In this document: positions 1 to 7,926 of the stretch, piece after piece
How positions within the stretch are numbered: position 1 is the first letter of the stretch
How the letters are laid out: every line of letters starts with the position of its first letter
Assembly: GCA_947630725.1 (NCBI GenBank)
Contig: CANRIS010000023.1
Span: 1-38,205, forward strand
Source of the DNA: an uncultured Clostridia bacterium
GTDB taxonomy: Bacteria > Bacillota > Clostridia > Lachnospirales > CAG-274
DNA: 38,205 nt
Direction of reading: 5' to 3'
Notes under the pieces: model-generated
Told to the model about the DNA's origin: nothing
Seen by the model: only the letters and a program-made list of their open reading frames with translations
Databases searched by the model: none
Program-made: the position numbers and the translations under genes

Positions 1-77
1 TAATCTGCAAAAGTGACGACCGTATCTTTAAGCTCGCCACCACTCAAATTGACCTTTTTATTTTCAAGCTGTTTTTC
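1..77. repeat. 77-base terminal overlap with 38129-38205
   Basis: Exact identity with the contig end; after base 77 the sequence departs from the internal copy at 37501. The length, exactly 77, looks like an assembler k-mer overlap rather than a biological terminal repeat. Confidence 0.9.
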
Positions 78-620
78 CGCCGTCGTTGCTCTCGTTGTCT
101 CAGCCGTCAAGTCAGTCCTTAAACTATTCTCAACGCCCGTTGCCCTTATTGTTTCTGCCGCTATCTTTTTGTCAAGCGCACCCTCTTTTGTTGTCGCTCT
201 TGTTTCCTCTGCCTCAATCGCCGCTTCTAATGTCGATTGCGCATTACTGACTGCCGCTTCTCTGTCTGCCGTTTCCTTGCTTATCGCCGCCGACAATCTT
301 TGCTCTTCGGCTTGCGCTCTGTCTTTTTCTGCTGTCACCGCTTGTTCACGCGCCGTTTCCTCTGCCGCAATTCTATTTGTCAACGTGTTTTCTTCTGCCG
401 TCGCGCGGGACGTCTCCGCTTTTAGCCCTTTGTCAAGCTCGTCAAAATTCTCATCAATAACGTCGAATAAAGCCTTGTTTATTTCCGTCCCCTCTTCTGT
501 AACCGTCCCTGTCGCGTCATTAAAATCAAAAGTGCCAAAATCTTCCCCATTTTCAGCTTTGCTTAGTCTATATCTGTTTGCAAATTGCACAAGTCTATCT
601 TTAACGTTCAGTTTTTTCAT
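1..620 (-). CDS. Tail fibre, N-terminal part (gene continues at the other contig end)
   Basis: Start ATG at 620 follows AAGGAG with 6-nt spacing; an in-frame ATG at 623 sits too close to the ribosome site. The frame stays open to base 1 and reads on in register into 38205, because bases 1-77 equal 38129-38205. Joined gene: 620-78 plus 38205-35350, 1132 codons. Residues 1-60 are a mixed-charge head, probably the attachment part. Residues 65-180 are an Ala/Glu/Thr-rich series of AAET-R-type repeats typical of trimeric coiled-coil fibre shafts. The gene lies last in the tail module, directly after the tail-tip genes, which fits a receptor-binding fibre. Role is inferred from layout and composition. 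Confidence 0.85.
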   Translation of the reverse strand, partial: MKKLNVKDRLVQFANRYRLSKAENGEDFGTFDFNDATGTVTEEGTEINKALFDVIDENFDELDKGLKAETSRATAEENTLTNRIAAEETAREQAVTAEKDRAQAEEQRLSAAISKETADREAAVSNAQSTLEAAIEAEETRATTKEGALDKKIAAETIRATGVENSLRTDLTAETTRATTAEKQLENKKVNLSGGELKDTVVTFAD

Positions 621-634
621 CATAAACTCCTTTT

Positions 635-1066
635 TCAGCTAAAATAGCCCAATCCGCTTCTAAACTTGACGTGATTTCCCGCTCGGAAAGTCCCACTGTA
701 TAACTTGTCTATATTTTCGCTATAATAGAACTGCCACGCAATCGCAAGGATTTTTTCAAGTATGTTTTCCTTGACGTAATCCCACGCAATCGCCAACGGT
801 TTTGCGGGCTCATCATCTGCCTGTGGGCTCGCCGCCTTTATTGCCTCCGCATTATTTATTATAATCTCAAACTTCGCGCGCGTCAAGTCCTCGCCAAAAG
901 TAAATTGCGGAATATCCAAACCCAGCCCCAATTCATCGCTTAAATACTGTTCCCAGTCTGCGAGCCTCTGTGCGTCGTGCAATTGAAAAAATCCTTTTTC
1001 TGTGCGCTGTTCAATGTCTGCAAGCTCACGGTCATATATCAACTTGTTTACAGGCGGTCTATTCAT
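635..1066 (-). CDS. Tail-tip/baseplate-associated protein of unknown role
   Basis: 143 residues. Its start overlaps the stop of the tail-hub gene at 1066, and it ends 14 bases before the fibre start, so it is part of the tail-tip operon. The N-terminal half (to about residue 60) is charged and helical with a D-A-Q-R-L-x-D-W-E-x-Y-L pattern that I associate with small proteins between hub and fibre in Firmicute siphophages. The C-terminal half has an amphipathic stretch around residues 95-115. No catalytic motif is seen. A hub-to-fibre connector is an inference from position only. Confidence 0.8.
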   Translation of the reverse strand: MNRPPVNKLIYDRELADIEQRTEKGFFQLHDAQRLADWEQYLSDELGLGLDIPQFTFGEDLTRAKFEIIINNAEAIKAASPQADDEPAKPLAIAWDYVKENILEKILAIAWQFYYSENIDKLYSGTFRAGNHVKFRSGLGYFS

Positions 1067-2769
1067 TATTCGTCCACTCCCCCTATCGTCGTCGTGTGCT
1101 CTCCATACGCCAAATTAAAACCTACGCGCGTGATTATCATATTATTTTCTTGTACGTGAACTTTATCTTCAAGCTCGTATTCATCTTCCGTCGCAATTTC
1201 CATATCATAGTCATATTTTCTTACCGCGCGCTCAAATTGCCAATCTGCAACCTTTTCGCCCAAATCGTCCGTTATCAAAAAATTATTCTCAATCTTTTTG
1301 ACGTTTTTGACATCGCTCCCTCGCACTATCTGCGCCGTCGCTTGATTGTACGGCTTGCCTGTTATCGTCACAAACGTTTCTTCGCCCTCGACATCGCTCC
1401 AAATATCAAACACAATCCTGTCGCTGTAAACGCGGATATTCCCCACTTTCGCGCTTGTTTCTGCCGTATCAACAAACACTTGCACCGTATCCGTGATAAC
1501 AGGATAAACGCTATACGTGATTTCTAGCTCTTGATGTTCCGTTGTCAATCCCACGCCGTCTATGTGTCCGAGCTCCACATCATCTTTTGCCGCTAAAAAT
1601 GAGTACTTCGATACGTTCACGCCCAAATTCTTTTCGGGGTTTGTTATCTGCAAAGTATCACGCATTATAACGTCGTCTGTCAGCTCTCCCTTATCTGCAA
1701 TCTTCAACTTCCTTAAAGCAAGCGTCCCGTCAGGGTCTACAAGCAATATCGCATTCCCTGCCTCTGCTATCAAACGCAATGCCTCTCTATGAGGGACTTC
1801 CGTTATATAGCCTGTCGTCATATCATTGTAAAGCTCATCATCAATTGCAAGCTCAATTCCCGCGTCGTCTGCTATCTCTTCTGCCCAGTCACCTAAGCTC
1901 CGCCCGTTTGGATAAACTACACCCTTGCGATACGTGCTCTCACCGAGCCTGTAAAGCACATCAAAACCGTTTATAGTTATCACTTTGCCGCGCTCCTGTA
2001 CGTCTGTGCTCTCACTGTAATATTCGCCAAACTTGATAAAATCATCATAGCCGCGTTTCTTTATCCAAATTATCACGCGCAACCACTCCATAAGCCCCTG
2101 CGACAATCCTTTTATATCCGTGATTTCCAAGTGGTCATTGAAAAACGTAAATGTAAAATCGCCGCAATCGTCATAATCGCCCGTCAAATCCGTTGTGCGC
2201 GTCGCCGATACACTTAAAAGCACGTCGCTATTAAATGTATCATTCACGCCGAAAGTAAGCTCATAAAACCTCGCGCGCTGTCCCGCGTTCACGCGCGTAA
2301 AGTGTATGCGTACTCTATTCCAACCCAAATTACTGTCATAATTGTAATAGCGCGATAATGTATTATTCCGTGCAATCGACTGTCCAATGAGTTGGTCATC
2401 TTTGTAAAACAATATTTCAAAATCCTTAGCCGCCGTATACTCGCCAAAGTAAATTTGAAAACCGTAACTCACGTGTTCTTTCTCAAACAGATATTCAACA
2501 TAACTGTCGATATTCCCGTCCATATCTGCGGGACGCGAGCTCTCCCACCCCACATTATATTTGACGCCTGCTTCGGGGAGAATAAAAGTGCCGTCAAGCA
2601 AGAAATATTCCTTTTCCAAATATGCCACTTTGTCACGTGTCGCAAAAGACTGTAATGTGTTTTTAATGTCAGAATACTTGCTGTCGTCCGATGTTGACGG
2701 TGTGACTTTGTCTTTTAATATCGTTTGGTCTATAATACCGAAATCAATCTTGACGTCATCTATTATCAT
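1066..2769 (-). CDS. Tail hub / tail-associated protein (gp27-like, Tal-type)
   Basis: 567 residues, overlapping the distal-tail gene by 14 bases. The order tape measure, distal tail, this protein, fibre is the normal one for Tal or gp27-like hubs, which plug the tail tip and carry the fibre. The middle third (about 200-400) reads like the hub fold, with a LysM-like joining segment around V-I-T-I-N-G-F-D; residues 50-190 form a beta-rich insertion that could bind carbohydrate. No peptidase or lysozyme signature was found, so it may be purely structural. Family assignment rests on order and length. Confidence 0.75.
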   Translation of the reverse strand: MIIDDVKIDFGIIDQTILKDKVTPSTSDDSKYSDIKNTLQSFATRDKVAYLEKEYFLLDGTFILPEAGVKYNVGWESSRPADMDGNIDSYVEYLFEKEHVSYGFQIYFGEYTAAKDFEILFYKDDQLIGQSIARNNTLSRYYNYDSNLGWNRVRIHFTRVNAGQRARFYELTFGVNDTFNSDVLLSVSATRTTDLTGDYDDCGDFTFTFFNDHLEITDIKGLSQGLMEWLRVIIWIKKRGYDDFIKFGEYYSESTDVQERGKVITINGFDVLYRLGESTYRKGVVYPNGRSLGDWAEEIADDAGIELAIDDELYNDMTTGYITEVPHREALRLIAEAGNAILLVDPDGTLALRKLKIADKGELTDDVIMRDTLQITNPEKNLGVNVSKYSFLAAKDDVELGHIDGVGLTTEHQELEITYSVYPVITDTVQVFVDTAETSAKVGNIRVYSDRIVFDIWSDVEGEETFVTITGKPYNQATAQIVRGSDVKNVKKIENNFLITDDLGEKVADWQFERAVRKYDYDMEIATEDEYELEDKVHVQENNMIITRVGFNLAYGEHTTTIGGVDE

Positions 2770-3148
2770 ACGCCACCGCCTTGAGCGTTATGCTCCAATT
2801 CGTCCACACAAAATCTTTCGCTGTGCTATCCCACTTAAACCGCGTTTGGTCATTGTTCAACTCCAATATCGCGCCGCCCTCAAACTTGCCGTCTTTCCCA
2901 TACGGCTGTGAAATTGATACGTTTAGATAACCCTTTTTGCGCTGTGCCTTCAATAAATCATTCAATTGCGCGCGCTCTTCTTCCGTCAAAAACGCATATG
3001 AAAATGTCGCATAATATCGTTTACCGCGATAAATACGGATAATCCTGCCGCTTATTGCCGTCTTTTCCACGTACTCATCAGAATATCCCATTTTCGGTTC
3101 TTTACCCATTTGCGGCAACTCAAAATCTACTCCCTCTATCGTCAACAT
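2756..3148 (-). CDS. Distal tail protein (Dit-like)
   Basis: 130 residues, between tape measure and hub and overlapping the hub start by 14 bases. Known Dit proteins form the hexameric ring at the tail end that carries the hub. This one is short, corresponding to the N-terminal ring domain only, with no C-terminal galectin-like carbohydrate module. The pattern of beta strands, a charged helix with E-E-E-R-A-Q-L-N-D-L-L (about residues 55-66), then a W-x-x-W-S-I-T-L-K-A strand near the end, fits short Dit-like proteins. Assigned from position and size. Confidence 0.65.
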   Translation of the reverse strand: MLTIEGVDFELPQMGKEPKMGYSDEYVEKTAISGRIIRIYRGKRYYATFSYAFLTEEERAQLNDLLKAQRKKGYLNVSISQPYGKDGKFEGGAILELNNDQTRFKWDSTAKDFVWTNWSITLKAVAYDNR

Positions 3149-3158
3149 ATCGCGCCTC

Positions 3159-4994
3159 TCAATAACTCGTAACCGTGTTTATCGTCTGCCTACCCTTGCG
3201 ATTGAGCTGTCTATTAAGCGAACTCACGCCGCTATTATCTGCATATATAACGGTCTGTCCGCTCTCTCGCGGCAACATCGCAATTTTTGCGCCTAAACCG
3301 TTCACAATGCCCTCAACCGCTCTGCCGACAAGCGTATCAAAACCATAATCTTGCATTGCGCGTAACATCTCTTCGCCGAACTCCGTCGCGTTTAATACGC
3401 CTGTGCCCCGACTGCTTCTATATACAGCCTCTGCGCCCGCCTCACCCGCAAGCGCGTACACCGTCCCTTTCGAGCCCTGCAACAAATCTTCAATACTGTC
3501 CGTGCCTTGCGCCAAACGCTTGATTGATACGTGTTCTATATTTGGTATTGAAGGTATGCCCGCCCACGTCCATATTTTTGATATACCGTTACTAACCGCG
3601 TTAATCTTGTCTATTATCCAATTCAGACCTGTTTCTATACCCGATATTATATTGTTTATCAAATTCTTTCCTATTGTCGTGCCCCACGTTTTTGCTTGAT
3701 TTGCCAAATTTTTAAACCAATCAAGAATACCAAACTTACTGTCTAAATTCGTAAATACCGACGCAAACGCGTTTATCCACGATTTCCCTATATTTTTTGC
3801 AACTGACACAATTTTGTTTAGGAAAGCTGTCGGGTCAGAGAAAAATTTACTCAACAAATCGCCGATAGAATTCACTAGCCCATTGACTAAATCGGGCATT
3901 GCGTCAAGTATCGCAACAAAAACCTGTTCTAGTATTGATAACCAATCAATCTGTAATAATCCGCTTATTAACGCCGTGACTAATGTGATTGCGCTTGATA
4001 ATAGTTTAGGCAATATCTCAACCACTTTGTCGATTATCTTGTTTATAACCAATACAAGCCCGTCTATGAACTCTTGACTTGATATAACGTCGAGCAAAAC
4101 GTCAATCAAATTCATCAAAATATCGACTGCCTTGTCCAATAAATCGGGCAACATCTCAACTACTTTCGCGACAAAATCCGTTATTCCTTGCCCCAAAAGC
4201 ATAATGCCCTCATCTGCTTTTTCACCGCCCTGCGCTATCATCGTCAAAGCGTCTATTATTTCTTCAAAGGCAGGAAAACCTTGCGTCGTCAAGTTGGTAA
4301 ACATCATCTGCCAACTCTTTGTCATAAGCGTTATTTTATCGTTCAGACGCGCTGACGCTTCAACCACATCATCACTCATTACAAGCCCCAAATCTTTATA
4401 GCTTGCAAAAAGCTCATCAATGCTCCCTTGCTCTTGATTAAGCAAAGGCATTAACTCTTGATATGCCCTGCTCCCGAACAGCTCTTGCGCAATTCTCGTT
4501 CTATCCGTCTGACTTTCAAGCCCCTGCATTGCTTCGACAACCGTCTTTAACTGGTCATCAAAGCTCATATTCATAAAATCTTCATAACCTATACCAAGCT
4601 CTTGCAAAGTCAACAAACTTTCGCCTGTACCGTCCGACAAATCTTGTATGAACTTCGTCAATTGACGTATGCCCGTTTGCAACGTCGCGGCGTCACTTCC
4701 TGCCATTTCAGCCGCAATCGTCCAATTCTGATACGCTTCCGCGCTCAAACCGAGCTTCTGCGACATCTTGTCTATGTCATCGCCGTAATTGATAGATTTT
4801 ACCGCCAACGCCGCAATCGCGCTTGTCGCCGCTGTGACCGCGCCTATAACAGCCGTAACCGCACGTCCGACTGCCTTAAACGCTACGCCCGCCTTTGACG
4901 AAAATGATGACGCGCTTTTTTTAGATTGGTCTAGCCCTTTTTCATAATCGCTGTTGTCCAGCGAAAGTTTGGCATATAAATTAAATAAATTCAT
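3159..4994 (-). CDS. Tape measure protein
   Basis: 611 residues from ATG 4994; a GTG three bases upstream is less well placed behind AGGT. Residues 1-60 and 130-260 are helical, charged segments. Residues 40-75 and about 285-400 are strongly hydrophobic helices typical of tape measures. The C-terminal 100 residues are Gly-rich with R-G-T-G and A-G-E-A-G-A-E motifs often seen in this family. It sets tail length during assembly. At roughly 0.15 nm per residue the tail would be about 90 nm (inference). It follows the tail-chaperone pair, as in lambda-like gene order. Confidence 0.92.
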   Translation of the reverse strand: MNLFNLYAKLSLDNSDYEKGLDQSKKSASSFSSKAGVAFKAVGRAVTAVIGAVTAATSAIAALAVKSINYGDDIDKMSQKLGLSAEAYQNWTIAAEMAGSDAATLQTGIRQLTKFIQDLSDGTGESLLTLQELGIGYEDFMNMSFDDQLKTVVEAMQGLESQTDRTRIAQELFGSRAYQELMPLLNQEQGSIDELFASYKDLGLVMSDDVVEASARLNDKITLMTKSWQMMFTNLTTQGFPAFEEIIDALTMIAQGGEKADEGIMLLGQGITDFVAKVVEMLPDLLDKAVDILMNLIDVLLDVISSQEFIDGLVLVINKIIDKVVEILPKLLSSAITLVTALISGLLQIDWLSILEQVFVAILDAMPDLVNGLVNSIGDLLSKFFSDPTAFLNKIVSVAKNIGKSWINAFASVFTNLDSKFGILDWFKNLANQAKTWGTTIGKNLINNIISGIETGLNWIIDKINAVSNGISKIWTWAGIPSIPNIEHVSIKRLAQGTDSIEDLLQGSKGTVYALAGEAGAEAVYRSSRGTGVLNATEFGEEMLRAMQDYGFDTLVGRAVEGIVNGLGAKIAMLPRESGQTVIYADNSGVSSLNRQLNRKGRQTINTVTSY

Positions 4995-5025
4995 CACTTT
5001 ACCTGCATATATACAAAGGGCGCGT

Positions 5026-5056
5026 ATATTTATACATTTTGTGCATATTTATACAT
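5026..5056. repeat. Pair of 12-bp direct repeats before the tape measure gene
   Basis: ATGTATAAATAT (minus strand) occurs at 5045-5056 and 5026-5037, in the gap between the second chaperone frame and the tape measure start. It is AT-rich and the gap has no strong -35 box. Function unknown; it could be a chance duplication or a weak regulatory site. Confidence 0.4.
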
Positions 5057-5315
5057 CGCCCTCTCCAGTTACTTTAATGCCCATTGCGCTGAAAGTGTCG
5101 TCGATTATCTGTTGAGCCGTCCGCTTGTCGCTTGCTTGCGCCTCTTTTGCCGCGTCAATTTTGTACATCTCTATATAATACTTTGCAAAATTAACTGTAT
5201 CGACGTATTCTTCGCGACATTCGTCTTTCACATATTGCATTGCAACCTGCAATGCGTGTCGGCTCTGTGTTATCTCGTAAAGCGTCGCCTCTTCATCTCG
5301 TTTCAGCTGATACAT
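5049..5315 (-). CDS. Tail assembly chaperone, second frame (gpT-like)
   Basis: 88 residues from ATG 5315, which overlaps the stop of the first chaperone as TGATG, in the -1 frame relative to it. No Shine-Dalgarno is visible before this ATG. It is therefore made either by termination-reinitiation or by a -1 frameshift upstream; the frame is open back to 5483, so a shift at the T heptamer at 5453-5459 would give one fused protein. The sequence is charged and helical, with Y-V-K-D-E-C-R-E-E-Y-V-D-T-V-N-F-A-K-Y-Y near the middle. In lambda-like phages the T domain is made only as a G-T fusion that helps load the tape measure. Confidence 0.75.
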   Translation of the reverse strand: MYQLKRDEEATLYEITQSRHALQVAMQYVKDECREEYVDTVNFAKYYIEMYKIDAAKEAQASDKRTAQQIIDDTFSAMGIKVTGEGDV

Positions 5316-5758
5316 CAAATATCGGCATATTGATTTGACGTTACATTTTCGGCTTCCGTCGCCACCGCAATAGGCTCTGATGTGGGCGATAATTCTTCCG
5401 CCGCCTCTACCTCTTCCGTCTGCACCGCCTGCTCCGTCGGAATAAACGATGTAAAAAAACTCTTTATGTCCGCGTCTTTCCAAAGCTCTTTGAGCATAGG
5501 CAATGTTTCTCTCATAAAGTCTTGCGCCGCTATCTCTTCATAGGTTTTGTCAAACCATATGCCGAGTATGCTCAAAATCTCGTACTTCGACTGCTTGATA
5601 AGCTGTGCAAAGAATTTTATTTGCTGTAAATTGTCCTGCGATTGAACGCTGGCCACAAGCATTTTATGCAATTCGAGGTCTTTCCTCGACTTCAACGCAA
5701 GCTCGCTTATCAACGGAGCTATATCACACAATTTGTCGCACGCTACATCTGTTCTCAT
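5315..5758 (-). CDS. Tail assembly chaperone, first frame (gpG-like)
   Basis: 147 residues, starting four bases after the tail-tube gene behind a G-rich ribosome site. Residues 1-100 are helical (S-E-L-A-L-K-S-R-K-D-L-E-L near the start, I-L-G-I-W-F-D-K-T around 67-75). Residues 103-147 are an acidic, Glu/Thr/Pro-rich tail. Position between the tail tube and tape measure genes, with a second open frame in -1 register, is the signature of tail chaperones. Codons 100-102 contain T TTT TTT, exactly where the folded part ends. Function inferred from context. Confidence 0.78.
   Translation of the reverse strand: MRTDVACDKLCDIAPLISELALKSRKDLELHKMLVASVQSQDNLQQIKFFAQLIKQSKYEILSILGIWFDKTYEEIAAQDFMRETLPMLKELWKDADIKSFFTSFIPTEQAVQTEEVEAAEELSPTSEPIAVATEAENVTSNQYADI
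5453..5459 (-). promoter_or_regulatory. Candidate -1 slippery heptamer T TTT TTT in the tail chaperone
   Basis: Read in the zero frame of the first chaperone the codons are AGT TTT TTT ACA (5461-5450), a match to X XXY YYZ. Slipping back one base joins codon 102 to the -1 frame, which is open through the second chaperone to 5049. The linker so produced is Gly/Arg-rich, so TGATG coupling at 5315 remains an alternative. Confidence 0.5.
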
Positions 5759-5761
5759 CGC

Positions 5762-6340
5762 TTATTCCCCCTCTTTCGGTACGTAAATCTTGAAAGGTAC
5801 GTGTTTGTCTTTCAAATCGGACAGCTGATAATGCGCCGTCAAAGTTATGCCATATGTGCCTTCGCCCTTGTTTGTGAGCGTTACAGACAACCCCGCCAAA
5901 TTGAGGCTGTTTTCGAGCTTCACCGCAAGATAACTGCCGTCGCCTGTTTGTCCAACCCACCACATATCACTGTAATCGGTGTCGCCAACCTCGTGACCGA
6001 CTGACAGCTCTGTGTAATTCGTTTTGTCTACTTCCTTTACGCCCGCACCCAAAGCAAGCTTCAACGTGTCTTTCCTGAACTCAATCAACGTCGCTTGCAA
6101 TTGCGCCGTCCATTCATCAATACGTTGCATTGACTTGAAATTTGTCGGTATTCCGTCCGCCTCAACCTGCCTTATTGTCGGCGTAAAAGACAAAGTGCCG
6201 CCGCCGCGCGTCGCACCGATAATATCGCTATCTGATATTGTGTTCGTTTCAATGTCAAAATTCTTCAAAAGCACACCCGCATTGAGCTGTAAATTCTTCG
6301 GGGTGTCGGCTGTTACGCCTGTCAACATCAATTCTTTCAT
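5762..6340 (-). CDS. Major tail (tube) protein
   Basis: 192 residues. It lies directly upstream of the chaperone pair and downstream of a tail-completion gene, the standard place for the tube protein. The sequence is beta-rich with an early N-A-G-V-L-L-K-N-F-D motif (about residues 20-30) and G-A-T-R-G-G-G-T-L-S-F-T-P (about 44-56), a pattern common in tube proteins of Firmicute siphophages, and a C-terminal strand G-I-T-L-T-A-H-Y-Q. No Ig-like extension. It should polymerise around the tape measure as hexameric rings. Confidence 0.85.
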   Translation of the reverse strand: MKELMLTGVTADTPKNLQLNAGVLLKNFDIETNTISDSDIIGATRGGGTLSFTPTIRQVEADGIPTNFKSMQRIDEWTAQLQATLIEFRKDTLKLALGAGVKEVDKTNYTELSVGHEVGDTDYSDMWWVGQTGDGSYLAVKLENSLNLAGLSVTLTNKGEGTYGITLTAHYQLSDLKDKHVPFKIYVPKEGE

Positions 6341-6352
6341 TTTTCGCTCCTC

Positions 6353-6736
6353 TTAATAAATTGATATGAGCAAGTTTACATAACCCGCTCTAACTGTTTC
6401 ATCTTCCTCGCCCTTGTTTTGGTAGAAAGGCGAGCCTTTATATATAACAAACGTTATATCGTCATTATGGATAAGTAAACCGCCCTCGCCTATGGCGTCC
6501 CCTATCTCATCTGCAATACGGATAGGCGTTGCATAACTTGTCGTATTTAGCGCGTAAATGCTTATCGGGAAAATGAACTGTTCAGCAAAACTATCATAGT
6601 AATTGTCAAAGCGTATATACGGATTTTCGGGATTGAGCCCGCTCGGCAATACGCCGTTGTACGCCTCTGCAAACCCGCTCAACCACTCGTATATAGCTTT
6701 GCTAAAAGCCATTGCTTTGCTCAACATTCTCGCCAT
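6353..6736 (-). CDS. Tail completion / tail terminator-like protein
   Basis: 127 residues between the head-closure-like gene and the tail tube gene. In this gene order the protein caps the tail tube and joins it to the head. The sequence opens with a helix (S-K-A-I-Y-E-W-L) and continues with strands such as Y-I-R-F-D and F-I-F-P-I-S-I-Y, with a final V-N-L-L-I-S-I-Y strand, as expected for the small alpha/beta tail-terminator fold. Assigned mainly by position. Confidence 0.65.
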   Translation of the reverse strand: MARMLSKAMAFSKAIYEWLSGFAEAYNGVLPSGLNPENPYIRFDNYYDSFAEQFIFPISIYALNTTSYATPIRIADEIGDAIGEGGLLIHNDDITFVIYKGSPFYQNKGEEDETVRAGYVNLLISIY

Positions 6737-6737
6737 T

Positions 6738-7103
6738 TCACTCCCTCACAATCGACGTGGGATTGTACGTTTCCGCGTCGAACGTTTTCCAATCGGTCTG
6801 CGTACTCAATTCCGTATTGATATGCGGCTCGCTCGACAAACGGATATATTGCTTTTCGCCGTCCTCTTCATACATCACTTTGTCATCTTTTTTGAGTGGT
6901 ATTTCAGACGGACAATGAAAATTGAACTGCGTGAACGCGCTCCCTCTCAAAGCACCTACCAATTGTTCCGCGTCGCCCTTTTTTACAGGCAAGCCCTTAA
7001 ATGCTATGCCGATATATTCCACCGTTTCATAACCGCCCAAACCGTCGCTGACAGTCTTTGTTTCGAGCTTATAGCACGGTATAAAATAATCTTGCATTGC
7101 CAT
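6738..7103 (-). CDS. Head closure / head-tail joining protein
   Basis: 121 residues, touching the HK97 gp10-like gene at 7103. The N-terminal Y-K-L-E-T-K-T-V-S-D-G-L-G-G-Y-E segment and the Y-E-E-D-G-E-K-Q-Y-I-R-L strand pair resemble head-closure proteins of the SPP1 gp16 / phage head-tail joining type, small beta barrels that seal the connector once DNA is packaged. Context agrees: adaptor, this gene, gp10-like, terminator order is shared with many siphophages, with local swaps. Confidence 0.65.
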   Translation of the reverse strand: MAMQDYFIPCYKLETKTVSDGLGGYETVEYIGIAFKGLPVKKGDAEQLVGALRGSAFTQFNFHCPSEIPLKKDDKVMYEEDGEKQYIRLSSEPHINTELSTQTDWKTFDAETYNPTSIVRE

Positions 7104-7540
7104 TATCGCTTACCCTCCAAAATCTCTTGCGTGTGGACTTTCATATCATCGCGCTTGTCATCAATACCCGCTCGCAAAAACGGTCTTGCGTTCATTTTGT
7201 GCGTCCCGTCGTGAACATACTCCGCATATTCAACGTTGCTACCGATATAAACGGAATTCTTTTCCGCTTTGCCGTCCAACGTATCACTGCCCTTGCTGTT
7301 TGCTACGGGCGACGCGCCTGTGCCTTTGTCGCCCTCTGCCGTCACAAAAGATATGCTCGCGCGCAAACGCCCTGTGTCCACCGCTTGATTGCTTCCGTGC
7401 GTTATTTCATCAACCGCGCCCTCAACTCCAAGCTGTCCCCACTCAAACAATATACGCTCTGACGCTTGCTCCAAAGCCTTGCGGAATTCGGGCGAATTAT
7501 CCTCGAACTTTATGTCGATGTCAAAACCGCCGCCTGCCAT
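7103..7540 (-). CDS. HK97 gp10-like neck/tail component
   Basis: 145 residues, overlapping the adaptor gene at 7540. It has the recognisable family pattern: an N-terminal strand with F-D-I-D-I-K-F, a long helix, V-D-T-G-R-L-R-A-S-I near residue 55, then Y-I-G-S-N-V-E-Y-A-E-Y-V-H-D-G-T and A-R-P-F-L-R-A-G-I toward the end. HK97 gp10-family proteins act at the head-tail interface or tail end. Length is typical. Confidence 0.88.
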   Translation of the reverse strand: MAGGGFDIDIKFEDNSPEFRKALEQASERILFEWGQLGVEGAVDEITHGSNQAVDTGRLRASISFVTAEGDKGTGASPVANSKGSDTLDGKAEKNSVYIGSNVEYAEYVHDGTHKMNARPFLRAGIDDKRDDMKVHTQEILEGKR

Positions 7541-7923
7541 TAGTATGCCACCCTTGCGGGTCTGTTGAGGTATCTCCCCAAATACAGTGACAATGCCGCG
7601 TTGATTTGCGCTTGATAGGCTCTCAAAGCCTCTGCGCCCGTCGCTACGCCATAACTCACGCTGTAATACCCGCTCACGCTCTCGCTCGCTATCTTGCCGC
7701 CAGCCTCGCCAAATTTGGACGTCTTATAATTGCCGTAAACAATGTCCGCGATTTTACAAGCGCACTTCTTCAAGGCAAGCTGTGCCTCTGCCGTGTTCGG
7801 AATAAACGCGACATACGGGGCAAGCTCATCACTCGCCCTTTCTGCCGCGTACCCATATTCTTCTTCCGAGGCAATCGTTATGCCCTTGAAAGTGTCCCTG
7901 TAAAACTCAAAATCTGCCGTCAT
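7540..7923 (-). CDS. Head-tail connector / adaptor (gp6/gp15-like)
   Basis: 127 residues. It is the first gene after the capsid extension and before the gp10-like gene. Mostly helical with conserved-looking features: an N-terminal F-Y-R-D-T-F-K-G, a central A-L-K-K-C-A-C-K-I-A-D helix, a G-K-I-A-S-E-S-V-S-G-Y-S-V-type loop (about 78-92), and a final L-Y-L-G-R-Y-L-N-R-P-A-R-V. The S-E-S-V/G-x-Y-S-V loop is typical of connector adaptors that bind the portal ring. Confidence 0.78.
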   Translation of the reverse strand: MTADFEFYRDTFKGITIASEEEYGYAAERASDELAPYVAFIPNTAEAQLALKKCACKIADIVYGNYKTSKFGEAGGKIASESVSGYYSVSYGVATGAEALRAYQAQINAALSLYLGRYLNRPARVAY

Positions 7924-7926
7924 CGT

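Noticed and set aside
1..77. True terminal redundancy of the virion DNA
   Set aside because: The overlap is exactly 77 bases and lies at the end of an internal repeat, which is better explained by assembly. Packaging type cannot be read from it.
13..642. Long plus-strand open frames (for example 13-642, 6603-7214, 8634-9623, 22654-23364, 33851-34459)
   Set aside because: All lie opposite well-supported minus-strand genes, have no ribosome sites in context and give low-quality sequence (Ser/Leu/Cys-rich or Arg-rich). They are shadows of a genome coded on one strand.
5399..5483. Upstream part of the second chaperone frame (5316-5483) as a separately started gene
   Set aside because: It has only a TTG start without ribosome site and its Gly/Arg-rich sequence is a shadow of the first chaperone unless reached by frameshift.
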